Positions 45,317-54,984 are shown, numbered from the stretch's first letter. The stretch: 64,000 nt of DNA from CAZOWM01 sp964583615 (GCA_964583615.1 CAZOWM010000005.1:1-64000); one strand, 5' to 3'. The notes: generated by a model not told the origin, from the sequence alone. Numbers and translations: made by a program.

Positions 45317-45480
45317 GAATTTGAAGCGTGCCGCTTTTTCATTACGAGGAAATGAGCACACTTTGTTCATTGTTTCTTTACGTCTTTTCTTGCGAATGCG
45401 AAACATGAGTCAATCCTCGATACAACTCCAGTACACAGGTGAAATAATTAAGAGAAGAAAAAAATAAAAAGGAGGACTGT

Positions 45481-46779
45481 ATGAAAAAAATAATAACACG
45501 ACTGCTTATAGTGTGTGTCATTTCACTGTTCATTGGGGCAACTGTCGTGTATGCGGCGAAGCCAAAGGGGGAAGCAGGGTCGAAAGAAGAGATGAAAGAA
45601 GTCGACGTCGTGCTTATGCACGACAAGGGAGGAAACCCGAACTTCCAGCCTTACTTCGAGGAAACAGGGCAGAGGACAAAGGAGGAAATCGGTGTGGGAA
45701 TCACGCCGACTCCGTATCCAACGACAGACGTGTTTATTGCGTCTGTTCGAGCGGCTCTTCCCACGGAAAAGGCACCCGGTCTTTTTACCTGGTGGTCTAC
45801 ATACAGGATGAAAGGGCTGATCGATCAGGGGCTCCTGGCGGATCTCACGGATGTGTGGGACAGGCACAGCGCCGAGTATTCACAGGGACTCAGGGATGCA
45901 TTTACGTTTGATGAGAAAAACTATGGATTCGTATACGGTGTCGAGTACTGGCCCGTGTGGTACAACAAAGACGTGTTTGCGCGCTTGAACCTGGAAGAAC
46001 CGGAAACATGGGATGAATTTATTGCTGTGTGCGACACGCTCAAAAAGAACGGCATTACCCCGCTCTTTATCACCGTGCAGGCGCGATGGCCCACTTTCAT
46101 CATGTTCGAAGAAATGATCATCGGTGAAGACCCCGGTCTCTATGTTGACCTCTGTGAGGGAAAGGCAAAGTACACCGATCCCAGAGTGAAAAAGGCGTTC
46201 AAGGTGTGGGCGGATCTGATAGCGAAAGGCTATTTTACTGATCCATCAACAGACCTTTTTGCCGATTCACCGCGGCTTTTCAACCAGGACAAGCTGGGCA
46301 TGGTTGTCTGCGGAACGTGGTACTACACCTCAGTGCTTACGGCAAACGGAGTTCCTGAGGAAAAGATCGGAGCGTTCATTCTTCCGTCCCACAACCCCAA
46401 GGCGGGAAAGGTCATTATTCTCGAGGCAATGCCCATTCTCGTTTCTGAAAATTCGCCGAACAAAGATGCTGCAAAAAAAGTTGCAGACTGGCTGATGGGA
46501 CCAGAGGGAAACGCCTTTCTCGCGAAAAAGATCACCTCATTTCCCGCAAACCAGAAATCAAAAGCCGATTATCTTCCTCCGGTCAAGGTCAACCTGATGA
46601 AGACCATTGTTGATGAGAATTACCAGATAATGAACAGATACTGGGAGGCAACGCCCACGCCCATTTGTGAAACCGCAGTTGACAAATTTGCCGAATTCAT
46701 ACTGAATCCGGCATCGGCCAACAAGGTTCTGGCAGACCTCGATAAAATTGCAGACGAATACTGGGCGCAGAATAAGTAG
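45481..46779 (+). CDS. ABC transporter substrate-binding protein, family 1
   Basis: 432 residues. Signal peptide 1-24 (KKIITR, core, VVYAA). Features TRTEE-like HDKGGNPNFQPYFEE, WSTYRMKGLIDQGLLADLTDVW, WPVWYNKDVFARLNLEEPETWDEF and WLMGPEGNAFLAKK are typical of CUT1 binding proteins. AAAAAGGAGGACTGT precedes the ATG. Followed within 2 nt of the stop by repeat copy 2 and then a strong hairpin, before the permease gene. Confidence 0.92.
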   Translation: MKKIITRLLIVCVISLFIGATVVYAAKPKGEAGSKEEMKEVDVVLMHDKGGNPNFQPYFEETGQRTKEEIGVGITPTPYPTTDVFIASVRAALPTEKAPGLFTWWSTYRMKGLIDQGLLADLTDVWDRHSAEYSQGLRDAFTFDEKNYGFVYGVEYWPVWYNKDVFARLNLEEPETWDEFIAVCDTLKKNGITPLFITVQARWPTFIMFEEMIIGEDPGLYVDLCEGKAKYTDPRVKKAFKVWADLIAKGYFTDPSTDLFADSPRLFNQDKLGMVVCGTWYYTSVLTANGVPEEKIGAFILPSHNPKAGKVIILEAMPILVSENSPNKDAAKKVADWLMGPEGNAFLAKKITSFPANQKSKADYLPPVKVNLMKTIVDENYQIMNRYWEATPTPICETAVDKFAEFILNPASANKVLADLDKIADEYWAQNK

Positions 46780-46781
46780 GG

Positions 46782-46938
46782 TGAATGTCGAATTTCATAC
46801 ACCGGTATGAAAATGAAACTTTCACACATACAATGCACGCTCATTTTGAGAACTTCGGAGAGGAGATGTCGGTGAATTCAGTGTTTTTCGCCAAAATAAG
46901 TGCTTTTCCCAAATATATTGAAAGACTCGAAGTTCGAC
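46782..46938 (+). repeat. Dispersed 157-bp repeat, copy 2
   Basis: Begins 2 nt after the SBP stop. About 90 percent identical to copy 3 by hand alignment. Contains hairpin TTTCATAC/GTATGAAA with 4-base loop (46793-46812), GAGAACTTCGGAGAGGAG, a nested ORF and the palindrome TCGAA-N-TTCGA (46927-46937). Its end is 117 bp before the permease start. Confidence 0.88.
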
Positions 46939-46946
46939 CTAAGTAA
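46866..46946 (+). CDS. Possible 26-residue peptide encoded in the repeat
   Basis: ATG at 46866 preceded by GGAGAGGAG, TAA at 46944. The core ISAFPKYIERLEVRPK is nearly the same in the other copies (INAFPKYIEKLEVR in copy 1, INAFPKYIENLEVR in copy 3). Copy 3 starts at GTG 57762 and stops at 57857. Substitutions between copies are mostly amino-acid changing, so selection on the peptide is not shown. It could also be the scar of a 5' gene end. Confidence 0.3.
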   Translation: MSVNSVFFAKISAFPKYIERLEVRPK

Positions 46947-46957
46947 TCACGGTATCC

Positions 46958-46986
46958 GGGGCCATTCCCGAATAGGGAGTGGCCCC
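46958..46986 (+). terminator. GC-rich hairpin, probable attenuator/terminator between SBP and permease
   Basis: 12-bp arms 46958-46969 and 46975-46986 (GGGGCCATTCCC/GGGAGTGGCCCC, one G-T) around loop GAATA, followed by CTTT. It would stop or slow part of the transcripts leaving the SBP gene. Confidence 0.7.
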
Positions 46987-47054
46987 CTTTCATCGTGGGA
47001 TTTAACGCAGAATCATCTGTTTGAGGCACACCATCAGAAAGGGCGACAAAGCCA

Positions 47055-47927
47055 ATGAACAAAAAAGGCCAGGTGGTCAGTTACCTGTTCATTCTGCCCG
47101 CCTTTCTCCTCGTATTCGTACTGCTGCTCATTCCGATGTTTCAAAACATCTACTACAGTTTTTTCGATTGGGACGGGATAAGCGAGCCGATATTCATCGG
47201 GTTGAAAAACTACATTTCCTTTTTTTCCGATGAGAATTTTCTTGTTTCATTCAGGAATACGCTTATCTGGGTGGGATTCACCCTTATCTTTCCCGTCATG
47301 GGGGGGCTTCTTATTGCGATATTTGTGAAAGGAATGGTGCTGGAAAAATTTTTTAAGTCCATTTTCTTTATCCCGCTCACCATATCGTTTGTTGCAACAG
47401 GCATCATCTGGACATACATGTTCAGCAAGGAACTTGGTGTTCTGAACAATCTTTTCAATGTCTTCGGTATCAAACGGAGCGTGTCGTGGCTTACAGGAGT
47501 CCCGCTGAATACGTTTTCACTTCTTATTGCATGGACATGGCAGCAGCTCGGGGTGAATATGGTGCTGTTTCTCATGGGCCTTGCAACTATTCCGGAAGAG
47601 CCAATTGAGGCAGCGGTGATCGACGGCGCGAACAAATGGCAGACTTTTGTGTATGTCACATTTCCAATGCTGCGTCCCATCACCACCATCGTCATCACCA
47701 TGGCAATGGTGAATTCATTCAAGGCATTCGATATAATCTACGTAATGACTCGCGGAGGGCCCTACAGGTCTTCGGAAACCCTTGCAGTCACGATGTTCAG
47801 GGAAACATTCACGCTGTTCAGGATGGGGTATGGGGCGGCGATTTCCGTGCTCCTTTCAATTATTGTCATTGCTGTATCTGCCATTTACATAAAAAGAATG
47901 GCGAGAAAGGAACTTCAGTATTATTGA
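47055..47927 (+). CDS. CUT1 ABC transporter permease (MalF-like)
   Basis: 290 residues, six membrane helices, EAA loop EEPIEAAVIDGANKWQTFVYVT, VMTRGGPYRSSETLAV near the end. Starts at ATG 47055 about 70 nt after the hairpin; ribosome site is weak (AAAGGGCGACAAAGCC). Works with the following permease and the SBP at 45481. Confidence 0.92.
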   Translation: MNKKGQVVSYLFILPAFLLVFVLLLIPMFQNIYYSFFDWDGISEPIFIGLKNYISFFSDENFLVSFRNTLIWVGFTLIFPVMGGLLIAIFVKGMVLEKFFKSIFFIPLTISFVATGIIWTYMFSKELGVLNNLFNVFGIKRSVSWLTGVPLNTFSLLIAWTWQQLGVNMVLFLMGLATIPEEPIEAAVIDGANKWQTFVYVTFPMLRPITTIVITMAMVNSFKAFDIIYVMTRGGPYRSSETLAVTMFRETFTLFRMGYGAAISVLLSIIVIAVSAIYIKRMARKELQYY

Positions 47928-47939
47928 GGCAGAAGTGGT

Positions 47940-48770
47940 ATGAGGGCGAATCCGGGAAAAATTCCGCTGTACGTCGTAGTGGTCGCGCTTGTACTGCTCT
48001 GGCTTCTTCCGGTGTGGACGACGTTTCTCGTGTCGTTTAAAAGCGCTGAGGATTTTCTCGAACAGGAGTTTTACCAGCTTCCCACAAAGGTGTCATTTTT
48101 CGAGAACCTGATCAATGCGCTGGACAAATACAACCTCCACAAACATTTTCTCAATTCCTTCATTTATGCGACCGTTGGTGCGGGAATCGCCATCATCACC
48201 GCTTCTATGGCGGGTTTTAGTATTATCCGCCTGAAGCCGAAATTCAATTTTCTTCTCTTTCTCATCATTTACAGCGGTACGCTTTTCCCTTTTCAGATGT
48301 ACCTCATTCCTGTGTACAAATTCTTCAATTCCATCGCGCTCTACGACACGCGAATAGGAATGATACTTATCTATGCGGCCATCTGTATCCCTTTCAGCCT
48401 GTTCGTGTACAGGGGATTTTACACGACGATTCCGAAAGAGATAGAGGATGCCGCGAAGATCGACGGGTGCGGCCCGATGAAATCATTTTTATACATCTTT
48501 CTGCCCCAGTCCATTCCCCCCACCGCGGTCGTGGCTCTCTTCCAGTGGACATGGATATGGAACGACCTTCTGTTCGGAATGGTACTCACCCGTTCCCAGG
48601 AGGTGAGGCCCATCATGGTTGCGCTTGCGTCGATGTCCGGCTACGCTGGAGGAACCATTCCCCTTATTATGACGGGTGTTATTTTCACCTCCGTTCCCAC
48701 GATCGTACTGTTTGTTGTGCTGAGGAGGTTTTTTATCTCCGGTATGGTGCTCTCGATTTCAGGAGAGTAG
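47940..48770 (+). CDS. CUT1 ABC transporter permease (MalG-like)
   Basis: 276 residues, six helices, EAA loop TIPKEIEDAAKIDGCGPMKS and the FQWTWIWNDLLFG segment. GAGGCAGAAGTGGT precedes the ATG 12 nt after the previous stop. Last gene of the operon; no catabolic enzyme follows, but UroD-like genes precede it. Confidence 0.92.
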   Translation: MRANPGKIPLYVVVVALVLLWLLPVWTTFLVSFKSAEDFLEQEFYQLPTKVSFFENLINALDKYNLHKHFLNSFIYATVGAGIAIITASMAGFSIIRLKPKFNFLLFLIIYSGTLFPFQMYLIPVYKFFNSIALYDTRIGMILIYAAICIPFSLFVYRGFYTTIPKEIEDAAKIDGCGPMKSFLYIFLPQSIPPTAVVALFQWTWIWNDLLFGMVLTRSQEVRPIMVALASMSGYAGGTIPLIMTGVIFTSVPTIVLFVVLRRFFISGMVLSISGE

Positions 48771-48853
48771 ATCGGACCTTTGATGATTTTCGGTACTCCG
48801 TGTTGAAATCTTCCGTTATTGAGCTCCTTCAAAGACAATGATCGGTGTTTTTC

Positions 48854-49984
48854 TCACTCATCTTCGAGCTCCATCCTGAGGGACACATATTCGAGCAGGT
48901 CTTTCAGGGCGATCACGCCCTCGAGAGCACCATTTCGCGTGACCATGAGCCTCGATTGTCCTGACCTGCTCATCAGCCTGAGCACTTCTGCTGCATCTGT
49001 GCCCGCCTCGACGCTGTTGTCTTTTGAACAATTCACTGCAATTTGGGACACGGGAGTTTTTCCCCACTCGCTTTTTGGTAAAGATGTGAGCGTTTTCGTC
49101 GTGACACCCCCCACGAGCTTTCCGCCCTCAACGATAGGGAAGAGCTTGAAATGATACTGGTAGATGTAGTTTTCCACGAGCTCGCGTACAGAGATCGATG
49201 AAGGGACCGAGACCGGGTTTTTTTTCATGAAGCGGTCGACCTTCTGGCCTGCAAGTGCATTCTTGATCAACAGCTGTTTGTAGGATGCGCGTGCAGCATT
49301 ATTGAGAAAAAGGCCAATGAGAAACCACCACATACCTGCGATGAAGTTTGCCAGAAAAAGGCTTATCACTCCGAAACCGATAAGCAGAAAGCCGAAAACA
49401 CGTCCGATCGTGGAGGTGATTTTGGTAGCGCGCACAAGGTCGTTGTTCGAGTTCCAGATGATCGATCTCAGGACTCTTCCGCCGTCCAGTGGAAAGGCAG
49501 GGATAAAGTTGAATGCTGCGAGCATGCCGTTCATGAATGCGATGTAGCGCAGCACTCCGAACACGGAGGTCGGAGCGTTCCCATTTCGAGCAAGGATGCT
49601 CAGGCCAAAGAATAGCAGTCCGAGCACTACGCTCATTGCAGGTCCCGCGACCGCCATTGAAAGTTCCGCTTTCGGGCTCGGGGGCTCATCTTCCATTTCG
49701 GCAACTCCGCCGAATAAAAAGAGCGTGATACCCTTCATTGGTATTCCGTACCGGCGCGCGATGATGGAATGGGAAAACTCATGCAGCACGATTGATATGA
49801 ACAGGCCCGCTGCCGACACAAAACCCATAATCCAGTAGGTCACGGTCGGAAGATTTTTGTACGCACTCGGGAAAAATCCGGATGCGAGCGACCACGTAAC
49901 GAGCACAAAAATGAAAAACCAGCTTATATCTATTCTGACTTTGAAACCGAGAATCTTGAACAACTGAAACTTTTTTACAAACAT
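48854..49984 (-). CDS. Site-2 protease (M50) with CBS domains
   Basis: 376 residues. Zinc motif LHEFSHS (HExxH, about 66) in a membrane helix, second ligand in PAFPLDGGRVLR (about 163), six or so helices, then two CBS domains (about 245-376) with DxxxxV-type SRLMVTRNGALEGVI motifs. SpoIVFB-like intramembrane protease whose CBS part may sense an adenine nucleotide. GAGGGAAAAAGAGAAG precedes the ATG. Stands alone, converging on the transporter operon. Substrate unknown, possibly an anti-sigma factor elsewhere. Confidence 0.9.
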   Translation of the reverse strand: MFVKKFQLFKILGFKVRIDISWFFIFVLVTWSLASGFFPSAYKNLPTVTYWIMGFVSAAGLFISIVLHEFSHSIIARRYGIPMKGITLFLFGGVAEMEDEPPSPKAELSMAVAGPAMSVVLGLLFFGLSILARNGNAPTSVFGVLRYIAFMNGMLAAFNFIPAFPLDGGRVLRSIIWNSNNDLVRATKITSTIGRVFGFLLIGFGVISLFLANFIAGMWWFLIGLFLNNAARASYKQLLIKNALAGQKVDRFMKKNPVSVPSSISVRELVENYIYQYHFKLFPIVEGGKLVGGVTTKTLTSLPKSEWGKTPVSQIAVNCSKDNSVEAGTDAAEVLRLMSRSGQSRLMVTRNGALEGVIALKDLLEYVSLRMELEDE

Positions 49985-50182
49985 CTTCTCTTTTTCCCTC
50001 GCGATTTTTTATGATGGATTCAAAAACTGTACCCCATAAACTTATCTTGTATATACATTGCCGCCTCAAAGAAAAAAAGGAAATAGGAAAAATGGAGTAT
50101 GTGAAGAAGCGTTGCAGCACACCGCCTCTGAAAATAAAGCTCTCATCCGAAGAAAGGGGTGCGAACAGTAGAGCGTTTCACA

Positions 50183-51376
50183 TTACCTCGCAAGCTCGTT
50201 GAGCGCATACACAAGCACATCCGGTTCTGACACGAATACCGCACGAGGGCACACAGCCATCACTTTTTTTTGCAGGGCGTGATCTTCACTCACGAAAAGT
50301 GCAAAGGTTTCATCATTTGTTTCTACCGCGGCCTCCACCATAGGCACGTCTGAAAAAGTGTCGCCGCAGATGAGATTTGCACCCTCATTCAGAAGAAGCG
50401 GCACATCCCGGTTGAGGAACCTCACCCCGTTCCCCTTGTCGAAATCCTTCAGAGTCCCATATTTTTCGTCCGTGACAGTGAGGATGATCTCTATGTCCTT
50501 TCCCGTGTCCTCAATCCTGAAAAAGTTTTGTCCCGGGTCAGCCTCGCGCACAAGCGCCTTTACTCTTCTCAGGAATATTTGGGATTCGTTTTCCGGAATG
50601 CTTTCGTTGATATCCTGCCTGCTCACCGTGGTCTGTCCGAATTTGAACTGCAGCCCGGAACCGATCAGCGAAAACGGTTCATAGCGGGGATTTTTCAGGA
50701 GATCGGCCAGTCTAGTGTTTAGAAGATGGAGTTTATTCTGTTTTTCGGGTTCAATCGGGAACCTGTGGTACCTGTTCTGAATATCCATATATTCTCTCCC
50801 CTTGGACCCTGCGTATATGTATGTGCTTGATGGGAAAACGCTGATGTCCACTAGCCCCAGGTTCCGGAGTGGAGCCGAGCTCAACAGCACGGAGCGTTCG
50901 GAGCAATTGCGAGCAAAACGCGTGAGAAAAAGAGCGTTGTACGCGGACTGAACGGAGGATCTGTACCTTCCGCAGTAGTTGTTCACTGTCCCGTCTCTAT
51001 CGGTGATGAAGTTTAAAAACCGTTTTCCCCGAAGCGCCTCGATCGTGTTTCTGACTTCACTGTGAAAACCAGGATGAAGGTCTTCGAGGTACACTGCAAA
51101 TTCGTCTTCCGGGTGCTCGATGAAGAAGATATCCTTTTTCAACTCTTCGATCTCGTAGGTCAGGTCCAGTTTCATGGTTTTGTGTTCTGTATAAAAAAGC
51201 TCAAACCCGCCGTCCGTCCTGGGGATCGAGAGAATCTGCTCGAGTGTCTGTTTGAGATAATTTCCGAGCTTCACGGGCACAGGACTTTTTTCAAGAAGAT
51301 GGCATACGATCATCCGCCTGTATTCAACAGTCGAGCTCATGGCTGAGTAGAATGCGTTCAAGGTTTTGATTGACAT
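50183..51376 (-). CDS. HAD-family phosphatase, trehalose-6-phosphatase-like
   Basis: 397 residues. N-terminal 120 residues are unassigned; then the HAD nucleophile motif FITDRDGTVN (Asp at about 126; DxDG form as DRDGT), a cap region, and CGDTFSDVPM near 340 for magnesium binding. The pattern is like trehalose-phosphatase and sucrose phosphatase. AGGGGAGAATAT precedes the ATG. Divergent from the PgmB-GH65 fusion across a 272-bp region, which fits disaccharide phosphate handling (inference). A kinase-like or synthase N-domain is not seen. Confidence 0.75.
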   Translation of the reverse strand: MSIKTLNAFYSAMSSTVEYRRMIVCHLLEKSPVPVKLGNYLKQTLEQILSIPRTDGGFELFYTEHKTMKLDLTYEIEELKKDIFFIEHPEDEFAVYLEDLHPGFHSEVRNTIEALRGKRFLNFITDRDGTVNNYCGRYRSSVQSAYNALFLTRFARNCSERSVLLSSAPLRNLGLVDISVFPSSTYIYAGSKGREYMDIQNRYHRFPIEPEKQNKLHLLNTRLADLLKNPRYEPFSLIGSGLQFKFGQTTVSRQDINESIPENESQIFLRRVKALVREADPGQNFFRIEDTGKDIEIILTVTDEKYGTLKDFDKGNGVRFLNRDVPLLLNEGANLICGDTFSDVPMVEAAVETNDETFALFVSEDHALQKKVMAVCPRAVFVSEPDVLVYALNELAR

Positions 51377-51648
51377 ATATTCTCCCCTGTGTTTGTATGG
51401 CAGTCGATGTGGTGTATTGTTTTTTCACTAATCTATCCACACAGCGGGGATTTATCAATCCATAACCGATATTTGCAAAAGCTTATATACTCCCTGGATA
51501 ATGTGATATACTTTTCTAAGAGGGTGAAGTAGTGATAAAAAAATCTTCACTCTTTCATACGAATTGACAATATTAAAAAAAATGATCCGGAATACTGTCG
51601 ATAAAAGGATAGAAAAAATATCTGCTGCACGAGGGAGGCACGATACGC
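51377..51648. other. Divergent control region
   Basis: 272 bp between the HAD phosphatase and the GH65 fusion. It contains an inverted pair GTGAAG/CTTCAC (51524-51529, 51545-51550) separated by 15 bases and an AT-rich TTGACA at about 51567 with no good -10. Functional promoters must exist for both genes but I cannot fix them. Confidence 0.4.
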
Positions 51649-54600
51649 ATGGATAGATGCAGGGGAGCGATATTCGATCTCGATGGTGTCATAACACAAA
51701 CTGCACGTGTACATTTTCAGGCCTGGAAAACTGTTTTCGATGACTACCTTAGGAATCTGTCGAGAGCAAACGAAGAAGAATGGGAACCTTTCACCTATGA
51801 AACCGATTACCTTCCTTATGTCGACGGGAAGCCGCGATATCAGGGTGTAAAATCCTTCCTCGATTCACGAGACATATCCATCCCCTATGGAGAGCCATCC
51901 GATAGTCCGGACAAAGAAACGATGTGCGCAATCGGTAACCGGAAAAATGACCTTTTCCGAAAGCTTGTCTCCGAGGGACAAGTGGATGTGTATCAATCCA
52001 CGCTTTCCCTTGTCAAAGAGCTCAAGGGCAGCGGTGTGAAGGTCGGAGTTGCTTCGTCGAGCCGGAATTGCAACTTTATCCTTGAAAAAGCCTCAATGCT
52101 TGATCTTTTTGAAACCGTCATCGATGGAACAACATCGAAAGAGTTCGGGCTGAGAGGCAAACCTGCACCCGACATTTTTACTGTTGCAGCAGGCAATCTG
52201 GGACTGCACCCAAGCGATTGTTTGATGGTAGAAGATTCGATTGCCGGGGTGAAAGCCGGGAAAAACGGCAACTTCGCTCTCGTGATCGGTATCGCGCGAA
52301 ACGAAAACCGGCATGATCTTCTAATCAACGGGGCGGATATCGTAGTCCGGGACCTTCAGGATCTCAGTCTGCAGGTCATCGAGAACTGGTTTAAGAAAGG
52401 GCTCGGGGAAAACAACTGGCATCTCACTTACTACGGATTCAATCCGGGCGATGAAAAGCTTCGTGAAACGCTTACCACCGTGGGAAACGGGTACTTTGCC
52501 ACCAGAGGGTGTTTCGAAGGAGAGTCTGCTGACGAGGTGGTTCACTACCCGGGAACGTACATCGCAGGAGTCTATAACAAGCTCCCGAGTAATGTGTACC
52601 GAAGAACCGTGTACAACAACGATTTTGTCAACTGCCCCAACTGGCTTCCGATTGAATTCAGGATCGACGATTCGGATTTTATACACCTCACAGATGTCGA
52701 CATACTCTATTACGAGCACGATCTCGACATGAAAAATGCCGTGATGAGCAGGGCGATTCTCCTAAAAGACGATCAAGGAAGGGTGACCGAGATTAGAAGT
52801 GAGAGAATTGCGAGCATGGACAATCCACACCTCGCGGGTATACGCTACAGCGTAACGCCAAAAAATTATTCGGGAAAGGTTACGCTGAGATCGACAATTG
52901 ACGGGACGGTTATCAACTACGGTGTCCCTCGTTACCGGGAGCTGAACTCCAAACACCTTTCCCCGATATCCGTGGTAAAGGAACAGGGAGGATTGAGCAT
53001 ACTGGTGAGGACCTCGACCTCCAAGGTCAATATATGCATGCATGCAAAAACGATTCTTTCCAGAAACGGCACACCACTGGATACCGAAAAGGATGTCTAT
53101 AAGGACATGGGATATATTTCAGAAAGCTACACCTTCAGTGCACAGGAGGAAGAAACATATACGCTCGAAAAGCTCGTCAGTATCTGCACCTCGAAAGACC
53201 GTGATATCGACGGTGATCCAGAGGAGGCGTCACTGGAGATGCTTCAAGAAACCGGCTCATTTGACGGTTTATACGAAAAGCACAGAGACGCCTGGAAAAA
53301 GCTGTGGGAGCTCGCTGATTTTGAGATTGAAGGTGACAGATTTGCGCAGAAGGTGATACATCTCCACATCTATCACCTCCTTGTTACTGGTTCTCCGAAT
53401 AACACCAAAATTGACGCAGGGATTCCGGCACGTGGACTCCACGGCGAAGCGTACAGAGGCCACATTTTCTGGGACGAGCTGTTCGTTATGCCTTTTTACA
53501 ATTTGCATTTCCCGGAAGTCGCACGTTCATTTCTGATGTACAGGTACAGAAGGCTCGATGCGGCGCGTGAGTACGCACGTGAAAACAGATACAGCGGAGC
53601 GATCTATCCGTGGCAGTCAGCAGATGATGGAAAAGAGGAGACGCAGGTCGTGCATTTTAACCCGCGTTCAGGAAAGTGGGGCCCTGATCTGAGCAGACTT
53701 CAGCGACACGTATCAATCGCAGTGGCATATAATGTGTGGGAATATTATTACTGCACCAATGATCTTGATTTTCTCCACGACTACGGAGCAGAAATATTGG
53801 TGGAGGTTACCCGTTTCTATGCGAGCATCGCACGTTACAGCAAACGTGACGGCCGGTATCACATATCAGGCATAATGGGTCCGGATGAATTTCACGAGAA
53901 ATACCCCCAGGCAAAGAAGGGCGGGCTTACCGACAATGCATACACGAACATCATGGCATGCTGGCTCATACACAAGACAATCGAAACATTGGAGCATGTT
54001 CCGGATACTGTGGTACACCAGTTGGAGCAAAAGATCGGATTCAGAATCCAGGAGATGGAGAAGTGGAGGGATATCGAAAAAAAGATGAACGTTGTCATCG
54101 ATGATGATGTGCTCGAACAGTTTGACGGGTTTATGGATCTTCTGGAGGTTGACTGGGACTATTTCCGTGAGAAATACGATGATATTCACAGAATGGACAG
54201 GATCATCAAAGCAGAGGGGGATTCACCGGATAGGTATCAGGTCATAAAACAGGCGGATACGTTGATGCTCTTCTATCTTCTCTCACCAGGTCAGGTTGTG
54301 CATATACTCAATATTATGGGGTATGATGTCGGAGGTGAGCAGGAGTTCGTGAAGAAGAATTATGACTATTACATCGAAAGAACGAGCCATGGCTCAACCC
54401 TGAGCCTTGTCGTGCATTCGGCCATTCTGAAATATATTACCTCCCACAAGAAGGATATGTGGAACAGATTTGTGCTGGCTTTGGAAAGTGACATTTATGA
54501 TACCCAGGGCGGTACGACTGCAGAGGCGATCCATTGCGGAGTAATGGGAGGAACGCTCGACATACTCTTCAAGGGATTTGCGGGCATAAACATATTCAAA

Positions 54601-54834
54601 GACTACATTCAGATTAATCCCGATCTGCCGTCGCACTGGCGATCACTGTCTTTCAAGGTGGTGCTCCGGAACTGTCTGCTTCAGATGAAGATTGCACAAA
54701 AAGCAGTGGAAGTTGCGTATATTGACGGGGAGGACAGTTCTGTAACCGCAGTGGTGTACGGAAATCGATACGAAATTGGAAAACAAGACACGCTCGTCGT
54801 GAAAGAAGACGAGGCATTTACAGGTTCAGAGTAA
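51649..54834 (+). CDS. Beta-phosphoglucomutase-GH65 disaccharide phosphorylase fusion
   Basis: 1061 residues. Residues 1-240 are a PgmB-type HAD domain with FDLDGVIT (nucleophile Asp 10, acid/base Asp 12) and SIAGVKAG near 205. Residues about 270-1050 are a glycoside hydrolase family 65 phosphorylase: WDELFVMPFY, NPRSGKWGPD, catalytic Glu in GPDEFHEK, TDNAYTNIMA and phosphate-site motifs HGSTLS and GGTTAEAIHCG. Phosphorolysis of maltose, trehalose or kojibiose-like disaccharides yields beta-glucose 1-phosphate, which the attached mutase turns into glucose 6-phosphate. The sequence cannot tell which disaccharide; a neighbouring trehalose-phosphatase-like HAD favours trehalose or an analogue. 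GGAGGCACGATACGC precedes the ATG. Confidence 0.92.
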   Translation: MDRCRGAIFDLDGVITQTARVHFQAWKTVFDDYLRNLSRANEEEWEPFTYETDYLPYVDGKPRYQGVKSFLDSRDISIPYGEPSDSPDKETMCAIGNRKNDLFRKLVSEGQVDVYQSTLSLVKELKGSGVKVGVASSSRNCNFILEKASMLDLFETVIDGTTSKEFGLRGKPAPDIFTVAAGNLGLHPSDCLMVEDSIAGVKAGKNGNFALVIGIARNENRHDLLINGADIVVRDLQDLSLQVIENWFKKGLGENNWHLTYYGFNPGDEKLRETLTTVGNGYFATRGCFEGESADEVVHYPGTYIAGVYNKLPSNVYRRTVYNNDFVNCPNWLPIEFRIDDSDFIHLTDVDILYYEHDLDMKNAVMSRAILLKDDQGRVTEIRSERIASMDNPHLAGIRYSVTPKNYSGKVTLRSTIDGTVINYGVPRYRELNSKHLSPISVVKEQGGLSILVRTSTSKVNICMHAKTILSRNGTPLDTEKDVYKDMGYISESYTFSAQEEETYTLEKLVSICTSKDRDIDGDPEEASLEMLQETGSFDGLYEKHRDAWKKLWELADFEIEGDRFAQKVIHLHIYHLLVTGSPNNTKIDAGIPARGLHGEAYRGHIFWDELFVMPFYNLHFPEVARSFLMYRYRRLDAAREYARENRYSGAIYPWQSADDGKEETQVVHFNPRSGKWGPDLSRLQRHVSIAVAYNVWEYYYCTNDLDFLHDYGAEILVEVTRFYASIARYSKRDGRYHISGIMGPDEFHEKYPQAKKGGLTDNAYTNIMACWLIHKTIETLEHVPDTVVHQLEQKIGFRIQEMEKWRDIEKKMNVVIDDDVLEQFDGFMDLLEVDWDYFREKYDDIHRMDRIIKAEGDSPDRYQVIKQADTLMLFYLLSPGQVVHILNIMGYDVGGEQEFVKKNYDYYIERTSHGSTLSLVVHSAILKYITSHKKDMWNRFVLALESDIYDTQGGTTAEAIHCGVMGGTLDILFKGFAGINIFKDYIQINPDLPSHWRSLSFKVVLRNCLLQMKIAQKAVEVAYIDGEDSSVTAVVYGNRYEIGKQDTLVVKEDEAFTGSE

Positions 54835-54984
54835 TAATTTTTTTCCTCTCGCATAGGTTTTGCCCTGCTGATTCACACAATCCACAGTTTCTTTTCATGC
54901 ATCGATATCCACGTGGTTTCACTATTCCTCTTTCCCTCTGAACCGGATAACGATATGGTATCTATGTGAAGGAAGGATAGGTTT

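Noticed and set aside
46782..46938. Repeat interpreted as a CRISPR unit or complete insertion sequence
   Set aside because: Copies are 10-30 kb apart, no spacer array, no transposase, and no target-site duplication is visible.
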